Origin: Macrosoma leucophasiata
Lineage: Eukaryota > Arthropoda > Insecta > Lepidoptera > Hedylidae
DNA: 64,000 nt
Assembly (NCBI GenBank): GCA_036365455.1
Contig: JAWQUS010000009.1
Coordinates: 1,704,001 to 1,768,000, forward strand
Direction: 5' to 3'
A program made the position numbers and the translations under genes. Shown here piece after piece: positions 54,030-64,000 of this stretch. The first letter of the stretch is position 1, and each line of letters opens with the position of its first letter. A model generated the notes under the pieces. The model had not been told where the DNA came from. It saw only the letters and a list, made by a program, of their open reading frames with translations, and searched no databases.

Positions 54030-54541
54030 ATAAAAAATAACAGTCCAGTGTTATGCGTCATGCCATAATCGCGCAAGTGGATCGGCGATCGGAGTGGCGG
54101 TAGTTTTATCGCTGCTACCCATCCCACGTTATTTTAACATTTCGTCCGCAAACAATCGCAATATTTACCAAAAACAAGCAAACAAGCAATATTTCTAAAT
54201 GCTCTTTCTCCAGTTAAATCGACAGTGGATAGCCACAATAACGTCTTCGTACCGAATTCAATTAAGACAATTTCCAAGATTTACAGCTTGCTACGTCTCG
54301 CTTCCGATTTATGGACAGCTATTTATTTCTTTAAACGCTTTTTTGTAGTTTAATGGTCACAACTTATTGTTGTAGCTTGAAAAAAGTGAAAAACTTAACA
54401 GAGTAAAGTTTTTATGCTAAGCATTTTTTAATGCAAATTATAGACCAGCAGTTCATAATGTTAACTTCACTGCTCAGTGAGAAGTTGGAAGTTTGGAGTA
54501 GTAATTATCAACAACTCATAAACGTAACTGACTAATCACGC
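54030..54541. other. No gene seen
   Basis: Nothing recognisable. Confidence 0.4.
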
Positions 54542-55193
54542 TTTTTAGAGTTCCGTAGTAAACAAGGAACCCTTATAGTTTCGCCATGTCCGCCTGTCCG
54601 TCCGTCCGTCCGTCCGTCCGTCCGTCCGTCCGTCCGTCTGCGGTTTAGCGCAAATACTATTGATACTAGAGACTTGAAATTTGACACAAGTATACACCCT
54701 AAATCACGCCGACAATGTGTTAGAATAAAAACACGAGATTTTTTTATTTAGGGTACCTTCCCTCTATGTACCGCGTGGATATTTTTCGTTTTCTATATAG
54801 TGTGGGATATCGTTGGATAGGTCTTGTCGTATCAATGTTAGGGGTGTGCTTATATCATTTTTCGATTTAGTTAACTGTTCGTGACTTATTAGTCTTTAAA
54901 GTGCCAATTTTCGTTAGAGTCAAGTGTCCTCTTCCTCTACCAACTAAACGGTTTTTGTTAGAATTTCAAACGTTACGGCAATACTAGCTGCATATAACGA
55001 AATTAAAAGGAAAACTATCACACTTAAGTTGGCTTTACAAGTTTGCGAGTATTAGTCGACCAAATATATTTTACTCGAAATTTTTGAACAACTACATAGT
55101 AAATATTTGTTTATTTTTCATTACATTAATTAAACCTTAAAACGACGGAACCCTACACTGAGCGTGGCCCGACACGTACTTGACCGGTTTTTT
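54542..55193 (-). mobile_element. Family G repeat, longest copy
   Basis: TTTTTAGAGTTCCGTAGTAA to ACTTGACCGGTTTTTT with (GTCC)n at 54593-54636. Confidence 0.8.
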
Positions 55194-55244
55194 AACTAAT
55201 AAATTCACTCGCATTCGTGATAGCATAAAATACAATAAGTATTT

Positions 55245-55622
55245 TAATAAATAATAAAATAATAATGGCAACCCATTATACGTCCCACTGCTGGGCACGA
55301 GTCTCTCCCCTTTTGGGGGGGGGGGGGGGGGCTGGGGCTTACTCCACCACGCTGCTCCAATGCGGATTGGTGGAGGTGGGTGGGTTAGTGGCCAACCCGC
55401 TGTCGGATGTTTTCAAACCGCTCATTAGGCCTCTGAAAAGGTTAAACGACTGCTATCTATCGATAGCAACTGGAACCGACGGCTTGACGTGCCCTCCGAA
55501 GCACGGAAAAACGCATTTAATTTGCCATTAGCGGTCACCCATCACACTACCCAACCGCGTCCGTAGTGCTTAACCGAGTAGATCGCTTACGATCTATACC
55601 AGCCGCCGGCCATGCGCGCTTC
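55245..55622 (-). mobile_element. Family E SINE with 5S rRNA-like head
   Basis: In reverse: GCGCGCATGGCCGGCGGCTG, CTCGGTTAAGCACTACGGAC, GCGGTTGGGTAGTGTGATGG, then CCCAGCAGTGGGACGTATAA and ATT repeats. A G15 run at 55316-55330 replaces a shorter G tract. Confidence 0.8.
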
Positions 55623-55982
55623 AAACACAATTCCAGAAATGTTAAATATTTTACATATGTGCCGTTGGTAGGTAAATCTCCTATATCTGCCTATCACAAA
55701 TAAAATTTTATTCTTTACGACTTTATCATCATATTAACTCTCTGGCCGTCATAAAAAACGAATCACATCGCCTTAATGTTTTCGGCGTAAGTGGTCTCGA
55801 TCGGTTAAACCCAAACATACCTCGTCAGATATGGAAACAACCGCTGCGATATGTAAACACGACAATAATTTACTTTATTGGCTGTAAATCTGCAGCGGTC
55901 GTAACAATATTTGACGTGTTATTGGCGCCTGTATGTTTTAATACGGTAACGATGCAATTAGAGTGATAATATTAAGCTAAAG

Positions 55983-56530
55983 GAGCGTCTGGTGTAGATC
56001 CGAAGCGATCTACTCGTTGAAATAAAACTAATTTTCGTATTTATCTCGCGTATATTAAACTAAAATAATTATTTAAAATCGAACCCAATGTTTCGGTCGC
56101 TTTTCAGCTTCCGTGGTCTCGGGCAGACTGAGGTAACATTTGTCTAACAGCAGTTTGGAAAATTATTATGTGTAGCTACCTCCATCTATTTCGCAAACGT
56201 CTTGCGTAGCGTTCAGGATTAACACAAAAGTTACTAATTGTATCTTGAGGTCTTACAGACTGTTGCGGTTGGGCTTTAATTCTACTGAGTTTTGAATCCC
56301 ATGTTGGTGACAATCGCCAACCATCTTCTCTACAAAATTTTGGAGGTTTTTTAATCTCAATAGCTTCGCGAACCATTCTTGGAATTAGTCTGTGTTTCGT
56401 AGCGAGTATTCGAGTTTTGTCAAACCGAATATAATGAGTTGGTTTGTCTGCTATGTGATCACAGACCGGTTAAGCAATCATTAACGGTTAAGCGATACGG
56501 GTGCGGTCGGGTGTGTGATGGTAATAATGA
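55983..56530 (+). mobile_element. Family E fragment split by a Penelope-like piece
   Basis: 55983-56017 (TCTGGTGTAGATCCGAAGCG) and 56486-56530 (GGTTAAGCGATACGGGTGCG) are consecutive parts of an E head. The middle is 56018-56485. Confidence 0.6.
56018..56460 (-). pseudogene. Penelope-like element 3' coding end and terminal region
   Basis: The minus frame at 56376-56176 reads MVREAIEIKKPPKFCREDGW, RLSPTWDSKLSRIK and QPQQSVRPQDTISNFC to RYARRLRNRWR and stop. Upstream is PTHYIRFDKTRILATKHRLI. This is the C-terminal part of the GIY-YIG endonuclease region of Penelope-like elements, as at 61587. After the stop come TCTGCCCGAGACCACGGAAG and the CGAACCCAATGTTTCGG block of the terminal repeat. Truncated upstream. 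Confidence 0.75.
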
Positions 56531-57419
56531 TATTTTAACTAAATATTTTAAATTCTTATTTAAATTTACTACTTATATATGTTTTTTCTTTTACTATATG
56601 TAATGGTTGTTCACTCTATGTCATTTATGATTTCTTAACGTTTTGCAATTATCTGTAAAGATCTATTTGAAATAAAAATATTTTTTTCTTTCTTTCTTTT
56701 ATATTCTTTCAACTACGCTCAAAAACATGGCCGCCATGGATAAAAGTCCGTGTGGCACCCTACGAAAATGGTTGTAAAATCTTATTCGAAATTTGAAAAT
56801 ATTTTCTTTCTTTCTTTCAGACTACACTAGAGGAGGAATTTCCCGCCACAAAAGGTTGTCACGTTCCTGCGCTTTATGTTACTTATACATACATTAATCT
56901 TGATCAAACCTACAAGTTTAACCAAGCAGTTGGTACCACTCCGCCGCTGAGTCAGCATCTCGATTGGGACCATAAGCATACATATTCTCTGATATAAGAA
57001 TGACAATAATATTATGTTCGAGTCTTTAAAACATTCGAGTTCTTAAATTCCACGCACGTCCGTATGTAAAAGCGGAAGGCGTAATTGTTAGAACAATCAT
57101 ATGCTTCTACGCAATAACTGGTCGCTATTAGGCGTTGACTACACAATTGTTGTACGTGGTCGGACGTGTCTGGCATAGAGTAGTGTTAAGGTGTGAACAT
57201 AATGCACTTGCTTTTTGGTGAGTTTTAAGGTAACAACATTTTGGAACAGATAATGTCGTTGTGAGCTTTAAAGCTAAAGATTATGCCCACAAAAAAACTT
57301 TAAACCCACAGAAAAAAAATAAATAAAAAACAATGGTTAGAAAGCTCAAAAAGAAAAACAGAAAGGAAAAAGAAGGGAAAAGAAAAAAAAAGTGAAAAAA
57401 GAAAAAAAAAAAAAACGAA
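56531..57419. other. No gene seen
   Basis: TTTCTTTCTTTC tracts at about 56688 and 56807, each preceded by a GAAAT(A/T)-type end, suggest two small retroposed tails. 57300-57419 is A-rich. Confidence 0.4.
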
Positions 57420-57578
57420 ATGGCCTCCCTCAGCGAGTTTCTCTGCATGCCAACATCCCCTTCATTCGACCACGCCCCCGACGCATCGGGGGCAGATAGG
57501 CCCGGGGAACGAGGCACACCTCGACCCCCGAACCACCCCCCCCCTGTCGCACTTCACGCGCGGAGGGAGGGATGATGT
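57420..57578 (-). repeat. Family R GC-rich module
   Basis: In reverse one frame reads PRSPGLSAPDASGAWS and EGDVGMQRNSLREAI, then a T-rich run, parallel to the 32238 unit. Confidence 0.5.
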
Positions 57579-57760
57579 TTAGTTAGTTAGTCGTTGTGAG
57601 CTATCTCCGTAGGACTGCCATAATCTTGATGCTGCTAAACGGTAATCCTCAACAGTTTTTTGATAAAGCAATAATTTACAGACCCGTAGTTTCCAGTATG
57701 ACAGCAGGCAAAACAGTTTATTAGACCTCTGATATAGAGGATAAGATCTGATATATCTTA

Positions 57761-57945
57761 TCTTAATATATATAAATTTCGTGTCACAATGTTTGTCCTC
57801 AATGGACTCCTAAACCACTGAACCGATTATAATAAAATTCGCACACCATGTGCAGTTCGATCCAACTTGAGAGATAGGATAGCTTACATTACGCTATGTC
57901 TAATAGGAGCAGAGCAGCGCGGGCGAAGCCGGGGCGGGCCGCTAG
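57761..57945 (+). mobile_element. Short Helitron with canonical ends (family H)
   Basis: TCTTAATATATATAAATTTCG after A57760; ends GGGGCGGGCCGCTAG before T57946. Confidence 0.8.
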
Positions 57946-58247
57946 TATCTTAGTATTTCTACTTGTAAAGAACTTGAATCACTTGCCTATTTTCAATTTG
58001 ATGATACTCAGGTGCGTGTTGTAATAGTGCTAAAATAACACACAGGTATATTGGGCAATTGGGCATATCAATTGGTCCACATCACATTTGTCCAATATTT
58101 GATCAGCGATACTTGACTTGGCTTGTAACAATTTTTTATATGAAAGTGGCTCAATATGTAATACAAGCATATAAGTATTCATCACATTTGCGTATCATTT
58201 GAACAGCAGTAATTTGCCCTGTCTAAATCAACATTAATAAAAAAAAA
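57946..58247. other. No gene seen
   Basis: Nothing recognisable. Confidence 0.4.
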
Positions 58248-59075
58248 TCTGGTGGCAGAGTTCGAGTGTAGGAGTTTGAGGGCGTAAGCACCACCGCATT
58301 ACCTAATCTATCTGCTGCCAAATGGTAGTGTTCAGCACTATCGTGTAGTGTTCAGCACTATCGTGTTCCGGTTACATGGCCCCGTATGCGCTCATATAAG
58401 TATATTTATATACTTATATATTTATACATTTTTGTACGTTTTATTTTATATTATGTAATATTTTATGTAATTTTGGTATTGTTGGTATTCAAGTACGTAT
58501 AATTTTTTTTTTTTGTTTTTGTTTAGTTGAACCTGTTTTATCTACTTATATAATAAATATAATATAATAATATGTAACATTTATTTGCACTTATGTATCG
58601 GTTTATTCCTAGTAAGTATTTATTATATTGATATAGACTTTTAGGACTGATATCCGTGTCCCACCGAGTAGTTTCTAGTTGAAAACCAGCGTCAGGCTCC
58701 GGCTTGACATTATGCTGAACTGGGAACTATTTGGTGCAGCCGTGAGATCTTGTTTTTTTTTCTACTATTACAAGGTACCAATTTTTTTTATATTAACAGT
58801 GTTCTTTCTTTTTTTGTGTTATAATGTCAATGCTTTCATAAATGTTGTTTTTTTTTGTCGTACCAACCTACTTGTATTTTAAATGTTTAATTTTTTTTTC
58901 TGTTGTTTTTCTATGCAGTATTTGATCGGCTGCGCCAATAAATGTTTTTTCTTCTTCTTTTCTTTAATAACTATCACAGATACACAATAACTAAGGTCTT
59001 AGGGGCGGAAACACATCTGCATTTTGACCTCTGGCATATTATGACTATATAGACTGCAGCCATCGACGATTGACA
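58248..59075 (+). mobile_element. Family A copy split by a ~580-bp insertion
   Basis: 58248-58387 and 58967-59075 are consecutive parts of a subfamily 2 copy (break at GGCCCCGTA/ATAACTATCACAG). The left part has a 20-base tandem duplication of TGTAGTGTTCAGCACTATCG. Confidence 0.75.
58388..58966 (+). mobile_element. Unidentified insertion in family A
   Basis: AT-rich, ending GGCTGCGCCAATAAATGTTT then (TTC)n. The AATAAA and simple tail suggest a retroposed sequence. No coding domain. Confidence 0.45.
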
Positions 59076-59314
59076 TGATTGTGGGGGGGACTGGTCTGTT
59101 GTAATTTGCGGGTGACATTTTCTATCACGTATATGCAAATATTCATATGCCATGGACGTTCACATTATCTTTATTCCATTCTAATTTTAATTCTATCTTC
59201 TATACTTATCACAAAACAGTAAAATCCGCGTGTCTGTACATTGTATATATTTACGAAAAACTAATTGGGGGCGATGTTAAAATAGTATTAGAACACTTTT
59301 CAATCATTTTTAAT

Positions 59315-59860
59315 TTTTTTGTCTGTCTGTTTGTCGGTTTGTCTGTTTGTCCCTTTGTCCAGGCTAATCTCCAAAGATACTGGACGGATTCGAATGAAAC
59401 TTCTAGTGGTGTATAGATACTAAGCCTGGCCAACATTTAGGCTACTTTTTACTGCGGGAAAATCACTAATTCCCACGGGAATCTCTAAATTTAATAAAAT
59501 CGTAAGAGAATAAGGACTGTAGATTGAATAATTTTTAAAATAATACTTGGGACGTGATCTGCAATAGAAATCGAAGCCAAAAATGTAGTTTTCAGATTTT
59601 TTGTCTGTTTGTCTGTATGTATGTCCAGGCTAAACTAAAAAAGTACTAAATGGATTCAGTTCAAATTTTGCATGAATATTACTAACCGGTCCGGTCAACA
59701 TATAGGCTACATATTATACGGGGGGGGGGAGAGCTGATCGTGATCTACTATCGATATCGAAGCCAAATATAGTGTTTGTTTGTTTGTTGTTGTTTGTCTG
59801 TATGTATGTCCGGGCTAAACTCAAAATTACTTAATGGATTTACTTCAAATTTCGCATGAT
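59315..59860 (+). repeat. Imperfect repeats upstream of the Helitron remnant
   Basis: Three related units (near 59320, 59600 and 59780), each with TTTGTCTGT runs, TGTCC(A/G)GGCTAA and CTNNATGGATT(C/T)-like motifs. Similar TGTTTGTCC-plus-GGATT modules occur inside the short Helitrons. Confidence 0.5.
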
Positions 59861-59950
59861 TATACCGAGAATTTTCAAGGAAACCGCATTGGGTAAGGTT
59901 AATAGGTATCGTGCATCCAAATATGTAATAGCGAAAGCTATTGCCTGCAT

Positions 59951-60499
59951 TTGTTACTTCACACGGTCCGAGGCCCAACGTATTTCGCTTTTCTGAGGAC
60001 ATTTGATGGCGTGGAGTATCCCACTTACCGCGCAGCCTGCGTAGCACGTCACCTTCTTGACGGTGACCAAAACTGGAATGACACCCTCGCGGAGGCAAGC
60101 GTCAGTGACGGAGAAGTATCGCCATCATCTGTCTGAAGATTTTCTATGAGCTTTGAGACACGTGCTACTGACCACCACCAGCCAGTTACCAGCTCCCCAA
60201 TCATCACCCCATCAAGACCTTTGAAATTGGCAGTATTTATACCACGCATTCCCATCATACCTCATAACTTCACGTTCCAGTTCAAGCGCGTACAGTTGAA
60301 TGTTTGCTTCGCGATGACCATCAATAAGTCGCAGGGGCAGACACTGAGGGCAGCGGGTGTTAACCTCAGGGCGAGTTACTTCTCACACGGGCAACTGTAT
60401 GTCGCTTGCTACCGCGTCACCAGTCCTGACCCATTTTACATTTTGGCTCCCGACAGAATAACTACTTTGTACGTATTTTTACTCTTTTGTTTCCGGTAA
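59951..60499 (+). pseudogene. Helitron helicase C-terminal remnant
   Basis: Two blocks. 59951-60136 reads LLHTVRGPTYFAFLRTFDGV, then YPTYRAACVARHLLDGDQNW and TLAEAS. 60205-60480 reads AVFIPRIPIIP, FQFKRVQLNV and CFAMTINKSQGQTL, then FSHGQLYVACYRVTSP. Both belong to the Pif1-type helicase of RepHel proteins of autonomous Helitrons; MTINKSQGQTL and HGQLYVAxxRV are late helicase motifs. The region between the blocks (several hundred codons in the family) is deleted and frames differ. The remnant is followed by a Helitron-like 3' end. Confidence 0.85.
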
Positions 60500-60727
60500 T
60501 ATATTCCTGCATTATTTTCTCTATTTCCTTCAGTCACATTTTATGACTGAACTCAGCAGGATTCCCATATGACTCCCTTCACTTGCTTCGCTTGCAAAAA
60601 AACGTATAGTTTTAATTTAATGCTATTTTAAAAGTTGTTTGCTTATAATGCTAAAGCGACATTGGCATCTTAAGTATGTTTGGTGCTGTACTGCCTTCAC
60701 GCAGACGACGTTGCGGGCAGCAGCTAG
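60500..60727 (+). mobile_element. 3' terminal region of the Helitron
   Basis: Ends GACGTTGCGGGCAGCAGCTAG at 60727, followed by T. It is the same terminus type as the short family H copies. Confidence 0.65.
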
Positions 60728-60850
60728 TTTAATAATACTTGTGTTATATCTAAAGCTTTGATAAAAGTTTAACACTCTGAGTTTGTTCGATAGCGGAGTT
60801 CTTCTCAGTAGTTCCTGCAATTGGAACTTTGCGAATGACTATGATTATGA

Positions 60851-61022
60851 CGAACAGATTTTTCTTTTTCTTCTATGAAGGAATTAAAAATGTTTTACAT
60901 ATGTATCGGTTAAATTTTATTATTAAATTGGTATTCATTTATACCTATTGGATTATAATTATAAGTCACTATAGGTAACTTGTGAGCCGAAAATGCAAGA
61001 GTGCCCTTGTAGACCAAATAAA
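60851..61022 (+). mobile_element. Family K 3' end
   Basis: GACGAACAGATTTTTCTTTTT, TATCGGTTAAATTTTATTAT, ATACCTATTGGATTATAATT, CCCTTGTAGACCAAATAAA. Confidence 0.7.
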
Positions 61023-61047
61023 AAAAAACAATTTTTTTTTTAATTTT

Positions 61048-61216
61048 GACGCGTGGCTTCCACCGAACCCCTTTAATAATCCCAGGACATCCAACGGTTC
61101 CAGCCCCGGGGATGCTACCGCGCCACGCGCTTGTTGCGCGCGACTTTCAACTGTTGATGCACCCATCACTGTAAACCGCATGCTTGTGTGTCAACTCCAT
61201 TACATAAACAAAGCTT
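61048..61216. other. GC-rich block joined to a family A 3' end
   Basis: 61048-61142 is GC-rich with no recognised motif. 61143-61216 (GTAAACCGCATGCTTGTGTG, CATTACATAAACAAA) is a decayed family A 3' end. Confidence 0.45.
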
Positions 61217-61359
61217 TTAAGTAGCTCAAGTGTGAACGCGACCTGATGATCATAGAACAATGTAAGTCCACGTCACCATAATAATGTATATAGATGTCTT
61301 CGTCGCTCTTACATTTTGTCCTATTCGTGGTACTGGTCACGTATGTTGGGTAAAAGTAC

Positions 61360-61586
61360 TATTGAAGAACTAAAATGATTATTTAAAATCGAACCCGACG
61401 TTACGATCGCTTTTCAGCTTCCGTGGTCTCGGGCAGACTGAGGTGGCATTTGTCTGACAGCAGTTTGAAAAATTATTATGAGCAGCTACCTCCATCTATT
61501 CCGCAAACATCTTGCGTAGCGTTCAGGATAAACACAAAAGTTACTAATTGTATCTTGAGGTCTTACAGACTGTTGCGGCTGGGCTT
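61360..61586 (-). mobile_element. Penelope-like C-terminal and terminal region
   Basis: In reverse: CCTCAAGATACAATTAGTAA and CGTAGCGTTC (endonuclease end in a shifted frame), then CGAGACCACGGAAGCTGAAA and CGTAACGTCGGGTTCG. Matches 56018-56200. Confidence 0.7.
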
Positions 61587-62160
61587 TTATTCTACTGAGT
61601 ATTGGTGTGTTGGTGATAATCGCCAACCATCTTCTCTATTGAAATTAGGATTATTAAAAATTTCAATAGCCTTGCGAACCATTCTTGGAATTGGTCTGTA
61701 TTCAGTAACGAGTATTCGAGTTTTGTCAAACCGAATATAATGAGTTGGTTTGTCCGCTATGTGGTCACAGACTGCAGACCTCCCTGCTCTACGGTGTTTG
61801 ACATCAGCAATATGTTCTTTAATTCTGGTGGAAACCGTTCTCTTTGTTTGGCCTATATAAGAGAGTCTACAATCACAATCGAGTTTGTAAATACCGGAAT
61901 TTTGTAAGGGCTACTTTTAATGGATCTTAAAAACTGGTGTATTTGCTTGTGAGGTTTAAAAGCCGTTTTTAAATATGATTTCCTTAATATGTTTGCTATT
62001 TTGTCTGTAACCCCCTTAACATATTTATGGTACTCATGGGCTTCACACGGTTTCTGTGACGAGCAGGCGGTGCCCGGAGCTTGTTGTTATGCAGCATCTG
62101 GCGTAGATGCTGCAGCTCCCCTTTGATGTGAGTTTCGTCACAAATACCGCATGCTCTCTG
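61587..62160 (-). pseudogene. Penelope-like element: linker and GIY-YIG endonuclease
   Basis: From 61895 the minus frame runs 102 codons to a stop: [83 protein letters not shown] and YIG motifs and the following R..EH are those of the GIY-YIG nuclease fused to the reverse transcriptase in Penelope-like elements. Upstream (62160-61900) broken frames give RACGICDETHIKGELQHLRQ (the linker Cys motif) and [20 protein letters not shown] remains. The enzyme would nick DNA to prime reverse transcription; this copy has stops and frameshifts. Confidence 0.85.
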
Positions 62161-62169
62161 AAAGAACAA

Positions 62170-62271
62170 CTCCATAGAAAATATTTTTTTTTTTTTATTA
62201 CATTAATCAAACCTTAAAACTACGGAACCCTACACTGCGCGTAGTCCGACGCGCGCTTGACCGGTTTTTAA
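62170..62271 (-). mobile_element. Family G end fragment
   Basis: ACTCCATAGAAAATATTTTT to CGCGCTTGACCGGTTTTTA. Confidence 0.65.
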
Positions 62272-62645
62272 ACTTGCTATTCAACAGAGCAAGTAGACGT
62301 TAAGTGATCATTTAAATACATCCCTGATAAATTACCACATCAAATAAACAGGAGGGGGAATAAATAGCGGAATAACTCCAATAAGGTAAGATGCACTAAT
62401 CAATAGCGACTTCCTTACCCTAATGGAACATTCGAGAACAAAGCTTATGGATTACTCGAACCCCCTTCTTGAGGGGGAAATAAATATCATGTAAATAGGA
62501 TTCGTTTGTTCCCTTTGAAGGCAATCTGTATGAATGATTAAGGTTCAGGTGTTGGAACGTTTTAGGAAGGAAATGTCTTGGATTGCAACTTATGTTTACA
62601 AGTTTAGTATTTGTAATGGTAATGCTGTAAAATTTTGGCAGGATT
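62272..62645. other. No gene seen
   Basis: Nothing recognisable. Confidence 0.4.
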
Positions 62646-62932
62646 TTTTTTACTGATGGTAGAGATCCAGTGACGGAGCTCGCGGGGGTAGCACCACCGC
62701 ATTACCTAATATTGCCGCTAAATGGTAGTGTTCAGCGTCGTGTTCCGGACAGATGGTAATGTATGGCCTTGTAATTTCTGGCACAGAGGCATAACACCTT
62801 GAGCCTCAGGAGTGGTAACGTATCTGCATTTTGACCTTGGTCTTTCTGTGGGTCTATAGGCTGCAGTCATCACTTAACATCAATGTGAACTGCATGCTTG
62901 TTTACCACTTCCATTACACATATTAAATAATC
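62646..62932 (+). mobile_element. Family A copy, subfamily 1
   Basis: TTTTTTTACTGATGGTAGAG to CATTACACATATTAAA, with several small deletions. Confidence 0.85.
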
Positions 62933-63970
62933 TTTGGTGTTGTCCCAAATAATTATTTTTTATCGAAGCCCTGCCCATCCCTTCAGGGAAACAAGCGCAA
63001 TCATAAAAACACAGACGGGAACCTCAAGGGCGTTATCTGTAACTCAACTTGAAGGGAATTACTATAACTAAATCCGTTTCAATTCAGTCGAACCGGTCCC
63101 CAAATTGCCCGGCACGTGCCTTGTTGTTATCTCTAATCGCTTTATGCTGGCCTAATACCATTACAGCATGGAGGTCATTCCGAATATTGGAACAGTTATT
63201 GGTAAGATGATGGAACTACAATCGTGTGATTGACGTGAAGCAAACTACGAGTAGATTGGATTGCCTGTTACTCACGGTTGAATACTAGTTGAATTGATAG
63301 TGGATTAACCACGGAATAGATAAATAAAGATGGAATGGTAATGTGGGCGTGGCAAGCGCGCGACAACTATGCGTGAACACACACAGTTCGGCAGAACCAT
63401 TCGTTTGCCGCTCGTAGAGTCGTGTAGACTGCTTCGAACGACGCATCTCTTGGTAAAATACCATGTAGTGCTAATTTTAACATGTAATATGAAATGTCAG
63501 ACCTCAAGTATAAAGCGAGGAGGTATATCTTTTGATCGGTAAGTGACAAATAACATTTATTGTTATAATACTTGTAAAAAACATATAAATATACAAAGGA
63601 ATATGAATATTTGAACTTAAACTGCATTATTTAAACGTTACTGCTAGCGAATACATTGCTCGTTAAGCACTCGCTCAATTAACGCTATTACTGTCTCCGC
63701 TGGCAATGTACAGCATGTAATGCGTTCGCTACACTTCGACTAGTTTATTGGTGAGTATATTGTTGTGTGCGTGTGAGTGTTTTATTGTCTACGGGCGTTA
63801 CATCTTAGTATGCAAACTTACGCAAACGAATAGGTGCCCTGAGATTAATGTGTGGGTGATTGTCGAGATGGTTTTACATTTGTGTAAGAAATTGCATGGT
63901 GGGAGAAAAGCGGCGACACTGGTTCTAATACTAAATTAAAGCAAAGGCGTTTCCATCCTTATTTCATCAA
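62933..63970. other. No gene seen
   Basis: Frames of up to 86 codons (63367-63627, minus) carry no domain that I recognise. No repeat from elsewhere in the window. Confidence 0.4.
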
Positions 63971-63971
63971 T

Positions 63972-64000
63972 ATTTTATTTTTAAAGAAAAATGGATAGAA
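63972..64000 (-). mobile_element. Edge of a family C-type element
   Basis: TTTTATTTTTAAAGAAAAATG matches the reversed tail of family C; the rest lies outside the window. Confidence 0.5.

Noticed and set aside
54593..54636. Tandem (GTCC)n as an independent satellite
   Set aside because: It is an internal, variable part of family G, seen in the same position in the other copies.
61423..61740. A 105-codon plus-strand frame
   Set aside because: It is the antisense of the Penelope-like endonuclease coding sequence.

Overview
The window looks like a gene-poor, AT-rich stretch of an insect nuclear genome, most likely a moth or butterfly. That placement is inference. It rests on eukaryotic layout (one intron-less gene with TATA box, initiator and AATAAA signal) and on a transposon mix typical of Lepidoptera: short Helitrons ending in CTAG, RTE-type LINE 3' ends, tRNA-headed SINEs, a mariner, and Penelope-like elements. 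No bacterial or viral operon structure is present. ONE HOST GENE: the only convincing host protein gene is at 17501-18241 (+). It encodes a 246-residue alpha-crystallin/Hsp20-domain protein with an N-terminal signal peptide, an N-glycosylation sequon and a long acidic tail, so it is probably a secreted or ER small heat-shock-like protein. Its core promoter (17442-17476) and poly(A) signal (18285-18290) are visible. THE REST is layered transposable elements. I give working letters to families that recur inside the window. A: ~290 bp element with A-rich 3' end, about 45 copies or fragments, roughly 8.5 kb (about 13%). B: ~310-bp tRNA-headed SINE whose 3' end resembles LINE family M. C: element carrying a tRNA-like sequence next to its 3' end, with 11-13 bp target duplications. 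D: another tRNA-headed SINE. E: ~370-bp SINE whose head resembles 5S rRNA. G: ~500-650 bp non-coding repeat with (TCTG/TCCG)n. H: short Helitrons (TC...CTAG). J: ~145-bp palindromic foldback. K: 3' fragment of a retroelement. L: inverted-terminal-repeat element (CATAGAGCAACAC) with 7-bp target duplications. M: LINE 3' end. Q and R: recurring fragments of unknown class. LAYOUT: 1-1.6 kb AT-rich with no gene; 1.6-6.1 kb B, A, H, J and an L copy split by A; 6.4-9.3 kb a 59-bp-arm hairpin, A copies, and a LINE end broken by B, by a perfect 57-bp-arm foldback and by C; 10-17.2 kb A/B/M/G/H/D fragments; 17.4-18.3 kb the host gene; 18.9-19.5 kb a Helitron inside a Helitron; 20.5-21.4 kb an L copy split by E; 22.75-24.04 kb a near-complete dead mariner; 25-36 kb mixed repeats with an RTE end and an inverted dimer of C; 36.5-42.1 kb nested foldbacks and SINEs; 42.5-44.2 kb an 89-bp perfect inverted repeat, a LINE C-terminus and a TA-type MITE; 44.6-55.6 kb A, G, H, E and a MITE split by A; 56-62.2 kb Penelope-like and Helitron helicase remnants; 62.6-64 kb one more A copy and the edge of another C. 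HOW IT FITS TOGETHER: the window records which non-autonomous elements may use which autonomous partners. B shares its tail with M; E shares a tail motif with RTE; the Helitron helicase remnant ends in the same terminus as the short H elements. I did not find a novel multi-gene host system. The most interesting material is the 5S-headed SINE, the insertions with readable empty sites, the inverted dimer, and the secreted Hsp20-domain protein.
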